A DNA stretch of 64,000 bases from DAHUXN01 sp963729815. GTDB lineage: Bacteria > Acidobacteriota > Terriglobia > Acidiferrales > UBA7541. The position numbers were made by a program, and so were the translations under genes. Below, piece by piece: positions 45,893 to 54,124 of this stretch; within the stretch, counting starts at the first letter, position 1, and each line of letters starts with the position of its first letter. Where the stretch lies: positions 1,054,001-1,118,000 of the forward strand of contig CAVSPU010000004.1 in NCBI GenBank assembly GCA_963729815.1. The letters run 5' to 3'. Under the pieces are notes generated by a model that saw nothing but the letters and a program-made list of their open reading frames with translations, searched no databases and was not told where the DNA came from.

Positions 45893-47650
45893 CTATTGCT
45901 GTTTCGGAGGTTGCTGCTTCGCTACGTCGCCCTTCGTCGGATCCGCGGCGACCGCGTTCGAGGAATCCTGATAGCGCGTCAGGAACGGCATAAATGGCGT
46001 GACTTCCAGAGGCATCTTTTCCCGCGCGGAGAGCAATTGCACCGGCTTCGACTTCACCAGTTCAATCGAGTCATCCCACGAATTCAGGACGATGCGCGAG
46101 CCAAGCGGCAATGCCGCGATCTGATCCACCTTCGTCGCCTGTAATTGCGGCGCGGAGAGCATCAGTTGGTCCGCCATGAACACGTGATTGCCCAGATTCG
46201 CGCTGATGAGATTCGGCAGCTCTTTTTGCTCCGCGGCGACTTGCTTCAGGAACAGTCCCGCCGTGCCAAGCTGACTCTTGTAAATGGAATTTTTCAGCAA
46301 CTCGATCGCTTTCTTCGCCGCCGTTTCTTCTTCCTGGTCGGAGCTGCGGAACGACATGCGCTTCAGCGAATCGGCCGTGGAAACCATGGTCGTGTCGTTA
46401 AAGGAGTATGCGTCGGGGAGCTCCTGCCCGGTAATAATCCGGCCCAGTTGGTGCGCCAGAATCGCCGCTAGGCTCGGCTCATCGGGGAGCACGTCCAGCA
46501 GCCCGCGCGTCAGGATAATCGTGTGTCCCACCGTAAACGCTTCGAGCGTCGAAGTCAGCAGGACGCGGCAACGAACGTCCGGTTCGATGTCTAGATTGTT
46601 CGGCACTTCCAGATTGTTCACCACGGTGTCCATCACTTTGTCCACCGGGCCCGGAGGGGCCAGCAATCCATTGCGCTGCAGCCGGTCGAGAACGTTGTCT
46701 TCGCCTTCGCGCTGCCAGTCCCGCTCCGCCATCACCGGCGAAACATCCTTGGACGCATCTGCCTGGTCCTGGATCGGTTTCGCAGCCTCGATCGTCAGCT
46801 CGCTGAACTCTTGCTCATGCCCCGCCAGCTTCAGGTTGTAGCCCCAAAGCCGCGTTTGCGAGCGGTAGTGAATATGGCCCATCGGAAAATCCTTCAAATC
46901 CGATTCGGCGCTGTAGATGTACGACGGAATCCACAAGCCCGGCGCAACGTTTGCGCGCCAGCTGTCGAAATGCAGGTTCCAGCTCGTCGCCGACGATATG
47001 GGCGTGAACACACCATTGAACCGCACAATCGCGTAATCTTGTTCTTCCGCCCAGATACGCCCTTGGAATCGCCCTTTGCCCGACTTCGGCAGCGGTGTCA
47101 CGTCGAACACCAGGCACCGCACGGATCCCAGAAATTCACGCCGCACGTAATCGAAGCGGTAGTGCTGCCGGTCAAAATACACCGGGTCGACGTAAATCAT
47201 CTGCAAGAAACCTTCTGGCACGTAGGCATCGCCGAAAAACGAAGTCAGATCCTTGATCGGATTGAACTTGCTCTTCCAGCTCTTGTTCTCCTTCGACAGC
47301 ATCGACCGGTCCACGGTTCCCCGGCTCAATTCCGCGACGCCCAAATAATAGTGATCGATTTGCGGGACCTCGCCCAACTGTGGATCCCATTTCATGTCTT
47401 GAATGTATGTCTCGACGATCGGGTTGTAGCGGCGCAGCGTGGCCACTTCCTGGTGTTCGCGCGCGATGATTCGGTCGACGACTTGTGCAACCGTCGTCGG
47501 TTGGCTTGGCGTAATCGTGGCTTGCTGAGTGGTTTGCGCCGGCTGTGGCTGTGGCTGCGTTTGCGCCTGTGTCTGAGCTTGTGCGAGTGCTCCGCTTGCG
47601 AATCCCAACCCCACGCTCACTGCAACAATCCAACGCGATCGCATCCCCAT
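45893..47650 (-). CDS. M48-like protein with degenerate zinc site
   Basis: The start is ATG 47650, preceded by GGGGGAGA; the 585 residues begin with a signal peptide ending GALAQ and a Gln/Thr/Pro-rich stretch. The N-terminal half holds a beta-rich domain (RRYNPIVETYIQDMKWDP, FQGRIWAEEQDYAIVRFNG) reminiscent of LolA/outer-membrane lipoprotein sorting folds; that is a guess. The C-terminal half follows M48 peptidases closely (EAFTVGHTIILTRGLLDVL, DEPSLAAILAHQLGRIITG). The HEXXH site is HQLGR, so the catalytic Glu and second His are missing. It is probably a pseudo-protease chaperone or inactive relative. The TonB gene starts upstream on the same strand. Confidence 0.8.
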   Translation of the reverse strand: MGMRSRWIVAVSVGLGFASGALAQAQTQAQTQPQPQPAQTTQQATITPSQPTTVAQVVDRIIAREHQEVATLRRYNPIVETYIQDMKWDPQLGEVPQIDHYYLGVAELSRGTVDRSMLSKENKSWKSKFNPIKDLTSFFGDAYVPEGFLQMIYVDPVYFDRQHYRFDYVRREFLGSVRCLVFDVTPLPKSGKGRFQGRIWAEEQDYAIVRFNGVFTPISSATSWNLHFDSWRANVAPGLWIPSYIYSAESDLKDFPMGHIHYRSQTRLWGYNLKLAGHEQEFSELTIEAAKPIQDQADASKDVSPVMAERDWQREGEDNVLDRLQRNGLLAPPGPVDKVMDTVVNNLEVPNNLDIEPDVRCRVLLTSTLEAFTVGHTIILTRGLLDVLPDEPSLAAILAHQLGRIITGQELPDAYSFNDTTMVSTADSLKRMSFRSSDQEEETAAKKAIELLKNSIYKSQLGTAGLFLKQVAAEQKELPNLISANLGNHVFMADQLMLSAPQLQATKVDQIAALPLGSRIVLNSWDDSIELVKSKPVQLLSAREKMPLEVTPFMPFLTRYQDSSNAVAADPTKGDVAKQQPPKQQ

Positions 47651-47683
47651 GACTTCTCCCCCTCGATTCCTCAACAGTCGATC

Positions 47684-48733
47684 TTAATAGGCAAGTTCGA
47701 ATGCGATTCGAACGTTTGCTGGAAAGTCCACCGGCCGCCCATCTTGTTCCGCCGGTTTGAATTTAATCTGCCGCGCGGCCATTTCCGCGTTTTGATCCAG
47801 ACCGTGGCCCAGGCCCTGCACGATGCGCACGACTTCCACTTCCCCAGAGGCTCGAAAGATAACTTGCAGCACAACGTCGCCTTGAATCTTGTCTTGTTTG
47901 CCTTCCGAAGTGTACTCCGGATTCGGCTTATATAGCACAACCACTGGTGTCTCATTAGGTACTGTGTTGGCCGTCTTCTGCACACGCGGTCCGCTGCTCG
48001 TTGCCCGGTCGTCTGCGAACATCCCTTCGTGAACAGTGCCTCCGCCGTTTCGCGTCCCGCCGGCAATCGCCGTGTTGTTGCCGAATCCCGCGCTGGCCAC
48101 CACTCCCTGCACACCCTTCGCCCCGCCCGTCCCATTTCCTTTTCCGGGGCCGGTCGGCATGTCGAATCCACCGGCTTCGTTGATGTTGAGCGGTCGTGTG
48201 ATCGTCGGCGCCGCTCTCAAGCCGTTCACGTCTCCAAACCCGCCCGTCTGCACCGGCTCTCTTGGTTTCTTCAGATCTGGCAGGGCCGAACTTCCCAGCG
48301 ACACCGTCGGAACATCCGGCACCGCGCGCGCAAATTCATTCACCTTTGGCGCCTGCGTGGGGTTGTGTTTCACGATGTAGTGCGAAACCACCGGCGTGCT
48401 GAAAACCGGCTCGATCATTTTTGGCTTTGGCGGCTCGGGAGGTTTTACCACCGGCTTCTCCACCTCGGGCTTCTTCGGCATAACCCGCCGCGGTTGGACT
48501 TTCGGCTGCGGCTTCCACGCCTCGAGTGGTGGAACGGAAATCTCCATCACCACGTATTGTCTTGCTGCCGCCATCTGTTTCGGGAACAGCATGGGCAGCC
48601 AGAGCGCACACGCCAAAACTAGAAATTCAATTCCGAACCCGGCGCCAAACGACCGCCATCGCGGCTTCCCGCTCGTGAGCAGCGTGAACCCCGTCGCATC
48701 TGGATAAAAACCGTTCCCGTTGAATGACGACAT
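47684..48733 (-). CDS. TonB-family energy transducer
   Basis: This 349-residue inner-membrane protein has an N-terminal span (FGIEFLVLACALWLPMLFP), a proline/lysine-rich periplasmic stalk (EKPVVKPPEPPKPKMIEP) and a C-terminal TonB domain ending ARQIKFKPAEQDGRPVDFPA NVRIAFELAY. TonB energises outer-membrane receptors using ExbBD, which are not in the window. AAGGA precedes the start at 48733. The M48-like gene begins 34 bases after its stop, so the two are probably cotranscribed. Confidence 0.88.
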   Translation of the reverse strand: MSSFNGNGFYPDATGFTLLTSGKPRWRSFGAGFGIEFLVLACALWLPMLFPKQMAAARQYVVMEISVPPLEAWKPQPKVQPRRVMPKKPEVEKPVVKPPEPPKPKMIEPVFSTPVVSHYIVKHNPTQAPKVNEFARAVPDVPTVSLGSSALPDLKKPREPVQTGGFGDVNGLRAAPTITRPLNINEAGGFDMPTGPGKGNGTGGAKGVQGVVASAGFGNNTAIAGGTRNGGGTVHEGMFADDRATSSGPRVQKTANTVPNETPVVVLYKPNPEYTSEGKQDKIQGDVVLQVIFRASGEVEVVRIVQGLGHGLDQNAEMAARQIKFKPAEQDGRPVDFPANVRIAFELAY

Positions 48734-48781
48734 AAATCCTTCCCGACAGCCTCAGACACTCATGGGCACTGAGGCAATTTT

Positions 48782-48820
48782 AGTACTGCAACTGAGGCTG
48801 GGTAATAGTACGTTCGTACT
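48782..48820. promoter_or_regulatory. AGTACT and AGTACG-TT-CGTACT palindromes upstream of tonB
   Basis: AGTACT (48782-48787) and the longer palindrome AGTACG-TT-CGTACT (48807-48820) share the AGTAC half-site and lie 49-87 bases upstream of the tonB start. They could be operator sites for a regulator not encoded here. Function is inferred from symmetry and position. Confidence 0.35.
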
Positions 48821-49214
48821 GGTAAGGAAATGCGTTGCTCTAAGCGATAACTCAATTCACTGCGTGCAGATTTTCCCGTCTTCCTGGACGCTTTGTCGAT
48901 CATGTTCTGACAAACACGGAACCTCTTGGTGAGTTGCGTTCAGTCCAGTCTTTCCCGGCAATCTCTCATGCACGAGCTCGTCCATAACTCCCACGAATTA
49001 CTCTATCGGCTGTTTTCCACCTCCGCTCACCTCATCTATCTCATTTTCAATCAGCGCCAGACGGCCCGAAACTCCTCAAATCCTTCGGATCCACATCATC
49101 GGTGCCCGCTTGGGAACAAACCGGTTCAGTGAGCCGCTCGCCGCGCATTTTCTACCGTCGGCGAGGATTTTTTCGTGCATCGGAAACTCTTCCAACCATT
49201 CTGATTAAATCGGA

Positions 49215-49246
49215 AACGGTGCGGGAGCCTTCGCTCCCGCCCCGTT
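49215..49246 (-). terminator. Hairpin terminator of the HtrA gene
   Basis: AACGG plus GCGGGAGC (49215-49228) pairs with GCTCCCGC plus CCGTT (49233-49246) across a CTTC loop with one mismatch. It stands 32 bases after the htrA stop. The following minus-strand T-run is short, so termination strength is uncertain. Confidence 0.6.
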
Positions 49247-49278
49247 CGTTCGCCCGATCTGAAAACGTTCTGAAAACG

Positions 49279-50850
49279 TTACGAGCCGGGCTGGATCAGA
49301 AGGTACTGCGTCGTATCCGGCTGTCCTCTCGGTATCACCAGCAGGAGAACCGGTTGATTGTCCGTACCCGCCAGAGCCGAGCGGAACTCCTCGACGTTTG
49401 TCACCGGCTTACGATTCACTTCTTGAATCACGTCGCCGCGCTGCAATCCTGCGTCCGCCGCATCACTCGACTGATCCACCGAATCCACAACCACTCCCTT
49501 GGTCGACATCGGCACACCCAATTGCTGCGCGATGTCCGACGTCAGCCCTTCGACGCGCACTCCCGATAGCGCCTTTCCGCCATTATCGGATGGCTCCGCA
49601 GGCTGCGCGGATTGCCCCCCAGTGATGTCGGCCTGTTCGGGCGCGCCCACCGCGAGCGTCACCGGAACTTCGAACGTCTTGCCATCGCGGAAGACCTTGA
49701 GGTGCATTGTCGTTCCCGGCGCCGAATTCACGATTTGCGCAGTCAGCTCGCCGGAACCCGTAATCGATTCCCCATTCAGTGCCAGGATGATGTCGCCGCG
49801 CTTAATCCCAGCCTTCTCGGCGGGACTTCCCGGCGTCACCTTGTCAACGAGGGCCCCAGTGCCTCCCGCAGTGTAGCCAAACGCCTTGGCCATCTCCGGC
49901 TGCAGATCAGTGATCGTGAGCCCGATGTGTCCCCGCTCCACTTTTCCGTGCTCAATGATCTGTTCCATGATGTTCCGCGCCATGTTGATGGGGATCGCGA
50001 AACCGATTCCTTCATTTCCGCCTTCGCCGTCCGGTCCGGTATTGCTCGAAAGAATCGCGGTGTTGATGCCGACCAAATTCCCGTGCAGATCGATCAGCGC
50101 TCCGCCCGAATTTCCCGGATTGATAGCCGCATCCGTCTGAATGAAATCCTCGTACGCTTGCGAGTTTCCTTGTTCCTGTCTCTCGATTCCCAGGCTTCGC
50201 CCAGTGGCGCTCACGATTCCCATCGTGGCCGTTTCGCCGATCCCGAATGGATCGCCGATGGCGAACACCACGTCGCCCACTTGCAGTTTCGCGGAGTCGC
50301 CAAACGCCAGTGTCGGCAGTCCCGTCGCATCAATTTTCACCACGGCGATGTCCGTCTGCGGGTCCGTGCCGACCACCTTGCCTGTGTACTGCTTGTTATT
50401 CCACACGACCTTGATGTCCGCGCCGTGCTCCACCACGTGATTGTTCGTCAGGATGTAGCCGTCCGAATTGATAATCACGCCTGATCCGAGACTCGATTCA
50501 CGCTCGGTCTGCGGTTGGCCCTGACCGAACTGATTCCCGAAGAATTGCTGGAAAAGCGGATTGTCGAAGAATCCCGGCATATTTTGCTGCGCCTTGATAA
50601 CTCTCGTCGTCCGAATATTCACGATCGCTGGCAGCGCGGGCCGCACGACCGACGCGAATCCATTCGAGAATCCTCCGAGAAGCACCGGATTCACGTTTCC
50701 CGCCACCTTCACAGGAACATTTGGCGCTCCGAACACTTCGTGGCCCGCCCAGCGAATTGCCCACGTACCCAAGAACGCACCGGCGAAAAGCGCGACGATC
50801 ACAATCGTTATCGCCGCTCCGCGCCTCAGTTGAACAACCTCCCTGCTCAT
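49279..50850 (-). CDS. Do-type serine endopeptidase HtrA/DegP
   Basis: This 523-residue periplasmic protease/chaperone has an N-terminal span (AAITIVIVALFAGAFLGTWA) that anchors it or serves as signal. The trypsin-like domain has the full triad: His in YILTNNHVVEHG, Asp in DPQTDIAVVKID and Ser in NPGNSGGALIDLHG. Two PDZ domains follow, one near GHIGLTITDLQPEMAKAFGY and one at GVRVEGLTSDIAQQLGVP. The start at ATG 50850 has GGGAGGGA upstream; the frame is open to 50895. It degrades misfolded envelope proteins. It is transcribed alone. Confidence 0.93.
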   Translation of the reverse strand: MSREVVQLRRGAAITIVIVALFAGAFLGTWAIRWAGHEVFGAPNVPVKVAGNVNPVLLGGFSNGFASVVRPALPAIVNIRTTRVIKAQQNMPGFFDNPLFQQFFGNQFGQGQPQTERESSLGSGVIINSDGYILTNNHVVEHGADIKVVWNNKQYTGKVVGTDPQTDIAVVKIDATGLPTLAFGDSAKLQVGDVVFAIGDPFGIGETATMGIVSATGRSLGIERQEQGNSQAYEDFIQTDAAINPGNSGGALIDLHGNLVGINTAILSSNTGPDGEGGNEGIGFAIPINMARNIMEQIIEHGKVERGHIGLTITDLQPEMAKAFGYTAGGTGALVDKVTPGSPAEKAGIKRGDIILALNGESITGSGELTAQIVNSAPGTTMHLKVFRDGKTFEVPVTLAVGAPEQADITGGQSAQPAEPSDNGGKALSGVRVEGLTSDIAQQLGVPMSTKGVVVDSVDQSSDAADAGLQRGDVIQEVNRKPVTNVEEFRSALAGTDNQPVLLLVIPRGQPDTTQYLLIQPGS

Positions 50851-51408
50851 TGTGCTTTCCCTCCCTTTTCTCTTCCGCGGGCCATTGGCCCGCATGAATA
50901 TTGACGTCCCAGCAAGAAAATCGTCTCCCGAAGGAAACCTGGATTCGCCTCTGCCCCAGCTTCGCGATACCGCCGCCTGGCGGTCGAGTTCCCTATTTTA
51001 TCGCACTAAGCCCTGCGTAGCATGTAGACAATATAAATTTAGCTTACTTTTCACTGCTGCCTCCCACCCGGGCGTCCTCCCGCAACTCCTTTGCCGTGTT
51101 AGCGATCATGTAAGCAAAATGATTCGCGGCAGGGCCTGCTTGCCTTCCCGGACCAGCCGGGCACTCTAAGACCCTATCGACGCGTAGCTCGGGTGCCATC
51201 CCATGAACCTTGGCATGCCGCTAACGAGCAGACTGTCTCTTTTTGTACAGAGTCAAAAAACCCTCCATGACTTTAATTCTCGCCCGTCCAGCTTATTTAG
51301 ATGCAGCATTTCCAGTTTTCGTCATCTCTCACCACTTGCCTCCAACCCTCGCATTTGACAGAATATGCGCCTCTCAATCGCGACCCTTGCCGCTGGAGGC
51401 AAAAGGAA
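50851..51408. other. Divergent intergenic region between htrA and the M28 peptidase
   Basis: These 558 bases contain the two ribosome sites (GGGAGGG for htrA, GGAGG at 51395-51399 for the peptidase) and presumably both promoters. An AT-rich stretch around 51030-51050 is the likeliest promoter zone, but I could not settle on boxes. No gene seen. Confidence 0.45.
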
Positions 51409-52956
51409 ATGAGAAAGCCCGATTCGAGAATTCTCGCTCTCGCCGCTCTTGCCGCTGCGGCATTTTTCGCTGTTGGCATCAGCTTCGCCGCCGCTTCGAA
51501 CGGCTCCGGCAATCCGGCGTCGCCTGACCCCGACGACGGCACCTTGCCCGCGCTCTCCGCCATCGCCGGCCATGGCATGCTCGACATTCATGCTTACTCC
51601 GAACTTGAAGTCCTCAGCGACGACATCGGCGCTCGCGTCACCGGCTCGCCGCAGTGCAATGCCGCGATTCAATGGGGCCTCGACACGATGAAGAAAATCG
51701 GCCTGCAAAATGTCCACACCGAGCCATGGCAGATTTTCCGCGGCTGGACGCGCGTTTCCGCCGAAGCCAGAGTCATTTCCCCGGCCCCGCATCCGCTGAT
51801 GGTCGACGCCATGGGCTGGGTCGGCTCCACGCCCGTCGGTGGTGTCGATGCCGACGTCGTCCCGGTCAACGTCTACAATCTCGACGAGGAGCTCTCACAA
51901 AATTCCAGCAACTGGCGCGGCAAAGTTCTTCTCGCCGTGCAAAAAGGCGTCTCACCCAGCAACGGCATGGCCGGCTTCGCTAAGTTCGGCGAAGTTCTCA
52001 AAAAAGCTTATGAAGTCGGAGCCGTCGCGGTCATCGGCGGCCAGGGCGGCGGCAAAGCGCAGGGTATGCATCTCACGCACACCGGCGCGCTCGGCTTCAA
52101 CACCTATTACGACATCCCCGTCGTCAGCATCGCCGCCGAAGATCAAGGCATCCTCGAGCGCCTCCTCGACCGCGGCAAGACCGTGCGCATCCACATCGAC
52201 GTCCAGAATAGAGTCACCGCCGGCCCCGTCGACACCGCCAACGTCGTCGGCGAAATTCCCGGCACCGAGCATCCCGAGCAAGTCATCGTCGTCGGCGGCC
52301 ATCTCGATTCCTGGGATCTCTCCGAAGGCTCCACCGACGACGGCGTAGGCGTTGCCACCACTCTCGGCGCTGCCGAAGCCATCATCCGCTCCGGAATGAA
52401 GCCGCTTCGCACCATTCGCTTCGTCCTCTTCACCGGCGAAGAAGAAGGCCTGCTCGGCTCCATGGCTTACGTCAAGACTCACAAAGACGACATGAAAGAT
52501 CATGTCGCCGCCGTCATTCTCGACAACGGCCAGGGCCCCGTCACCGCTCTCAACATGGGCGGCCGCGACGACGCCGTTCCCGCCGCGCGAGCTTTCGCCT
52601 CCTCGCTCAGCGCTTTCGGCACCATCACCGCCAACGACGACACCGAATTCGGCACCGACGCTGGCCCGTTCATTCTCGCCGGCCTGCCCGGCATCAATCT
52701 CGATCAGGACTCGCCCGAGTATCGCTACACGCATCATTCGCCCGTCGACAGCTTCGACAAAGTCAACGAAGCCGTCCTCGATCGCGACGCCACCGTGCAG
52801 GGCCTCGTCGCTTTCTGGATCGCCGACCGTCCCGAGCGCCTCGCTTCGCCCTGGCCGCCCGAAAAATCGGCGCAAATGCTCATCGCCAAGCACGACGACG
52901 TCTTCCTGAAACTTTTCGGCATCTGGCCCTTCGGCAACCTCGGCCAGCAGCAATAG
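51409..52956 (+). CDS. Secreted M28-family zinc aminopeptidase
   Basis: This 515-residue exopeptidase starts at ATG 51409 with GGAGG ten bases before; the signal peptide ends around GISFAAASNG. A protease-associated insert (about residues 130-240) precedes the catalytic domain. The two-zinc ligand set is visible in order: His in VVGGHLDSWD, Asp in GSTDDGVGVATT, Glu pair in FTGEEEGLLGS, Asp in EFGTDAGPFILAG and His in YTHHSPVDSFDK. It most likely trims extracellular or periplasmic peptides. Nothing else is co-directional nearby. Confidence 0.92.
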   Translation: MRKPDSRILALAALAAAAFFAVGISFAAASNGSGNPASPDPDDGTLPALSAIAGHGMLDIHAYSELEVLSDDIGARVTGSPQCNAAIQWGLDTMKKIGLQNVHTEPWQIFRGWTRVSAEARVISPAPHPLMVDAMGWVGSTPVGGVDADVVPVNVYNLDEELSQNSSNWRGKVLLAVQKGVSPSNGMAGFAKFGEVLKKAYEVGAVAVIGGQGGGKAQGMHLTHTGALGFNTYYDIPVVSIAAEDQGILERLLDRGKTVRIHIDVQNRVTAGPVDTANVVGEIPGTEHPEQVIVVGGHLDSWDLSEGSTDDGVGVATTLGAAEAIIRSGMKPLRTIRFVLFTGEEEGLLGSMAYVKTHKDDMKDHVAAVILDNGQGPVTALNMGGRDDAVPAARAFASSLSAFGTITANDDTEFGTDAGPFILAGLPGINLDQDSPEYRYTHHSPVDSFDKVNEAVLDRDATVQGLVAFWIADRPERLASPWPPEKSAQMLIAKHDDVFLKLFGIWPFGNLGQQQ

Positions 52957-52964
52957 CTTTATTG

Positions 52965-53010
52965 TTTGTCGTTCCGAGGGAGGATGCGGCCAGCCTCCAA
53001 CGAGGAGTCT
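52965..53010. repeat. Dispersed palindromic element, copy A (inverted)
   Basis: Just after the peptidase stop the minus strand reads GACTCCTCG, a GC-rich centre, then CGGAACGACA. The same outer pattern (TTCCT...GGAATGACA type) recurs at 56920-56973 and 61099-61138. The copies lie between genes. Confidence 0.35.
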
Positions 53011-53166
53011 GGTGTTGCTCTTCGTAGATGCGCGGAGTGGCAAGAAAACTCCTGCAAGCATCGCTCGCCTGGGTGCATGAGCAAAAATGTACTGCCTTTG
53101 CCGGCGACCGCGCGGAACGGATTGTCGTCGACAAGGAGTTCGCGGACGGTTCCCCGCAAGAACGCA

Positions 53167-53868
53167 TTAACGCATGTTGACGAGTCGCGCGAGGAAGAAC
53201 GCCGCGGCGGCGGCCAACCCGCCGACGAGCGTCGTTTGCAGCGCGCCGCGCACCGGCGACACATCGGTGAATTTCGCTTTGATGAAACCAAACACGAGCA
53301 GCGCGAGCAGCGTGACGCCGACCGATACCCACAGCGCCGTGAAAATGTGGCCGAGCAGCATGTACGGCGCGAGCGGAACCAATCCGCCGACGATGTACGA
53401 GAAGGCAATCGTCCCGGCGCTGCGCGCCGCGCGCGTCTTCTCCGGCTCTTCGAGCCCCAGCTCGAAGCGCATCATGAAATCGACCCAGCGCTTCTGGTCG
53501 GAGCAAACCGCGTTCACCACCGGCCGCACGTGTTCTTCCGCGAGCCCGTATCCGCGAAAAACTTTCGCGACCTCTTCTTCTTCCTGGTCGGGAATCTCGA
53601 CGGTCTCCTCGATTTCGCGCCGCATCTCGGAGGCGTAATGCTCGGAATCCGTTTTCGCGGCGAGATAACCGCCGAGGCCCATGGCGATGGAGCCCGCGAC
53701 GATTTCGGCCAGCCCCGCGGTCACCACGATTCCCGTCGACGCGATTGCGCCGGTGAGTCCCGCGGCCAGCGCGAAGGGCACCGTCAGCCCGTCCGACATT
53801 CCGATTACGATGTCGCGGACCGCGGCCGTGGCCGTGAAGTGCTTTTCGATGTGGGCGGTGGCTGGCAT
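53167..53868 (-). CDS. VIT/CCC1-type iron or manganese transporter
   Basis: This 233-residue membrane protein starts VIRDIVIG-like: TATAAVRDIVIGMSDGLTVP, then AGSIAMGLGGYLAAKTDSEHY, the family's metal-path region, followed by a cytoplasmic acidic segment (RREIEETVEIPDQEEEEVAK) that can bind metal, and a C-terminal pair of spans. VIT1/CCC1 relatives export or sequester Fe2+ or Mn2+. GGAGCGACGC precedes the ATG at 53868. It is transcribed alone, and the kinase gene is divergent. Confidence 0.9.
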   Translation of the reverse strand: MPATAHIEKHFTATAAVRDIVIGMSDGLTVPFALAAGLTGAIASTGIVVTAGLAEIVAGSIAMGLGGYLAAKTDSEHYASEMRREIEETVEIPDQEEEEVAKVFRGYGLAEEHVRPVVNAVCSDQKRWVDFMMRFELGLEEPEKTRAARSAGTIAFSYIVGGLVPLAPYMLLGHIFTALWVSVGVTLLALLVFGFIKAKFTDVSPVRGALQTTLVGGLAAAAAFFLARLVNMR

Positions 53869-54006
53869 GCGTCGCTCCTTTTTTTCGTGCGATTGTGCTG
53901 GGGAATTTATCTCATAACTCGCGTGCAGCGTCGCGCGAATTCCGCGGCGGTTCGCAACTCGTGTACGCGACGTGAGAAGCGCGACGCGCCGGGGCAGCCG
54001 CGGGAG

Positions 54007-54012
54007 TATAAT
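54007..54012 (+). promoter_or_regulatory. TATAAT box upstream of the kinase gene
   Basis: A perfect TATAAT occurs in very GC-rich surroundings about 110 bases before the kinase start; no good -35 box accompanies it. Confidence 0.35.
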
Positions 54013-54124
54013 CCGCAGCGCTTTGCGGCCGCTGTGCGGAAGCGTGAGCGCAGCGCGAACCCGCAGACGAAGTCCCAGACATTTTCACCGAGAGACACGA
54101 AAAGAATCCTGAAAGGGATCTGAT

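Larger units (their letters stand above)
48734..49278. other. Intergenic region between tonB and htrA
   Basis: These 545 bases hold no convincing gene; the small open frames show no coding character. Recognised here are AGTAC-rich palindromes near the tonB start and a strong hairpin near the htrA stop. Confidence 0.5.

Noticed and set aside
44672..46144. 490-codon plus-strand frame over the acyl ligase and M48-like genes
   Set aside because: It spans two real minus-strand genes and the terminator between them, and its composition is Arg/His/Gln-rich without motifs.
48926..49132. 68-codon plus-strand frame in the tonB-htrA gap
   Set aside because: No ribosome site, no hydrophobic segment or motif, and composition like random translation.
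51952..53061. 369-codon minus-strand frame over the M28 peptidase
   Set aside because: All five zinc-ligand motifs are on the plus strand; the antisense reading is Gly/Val/Asp-rich with no motif.
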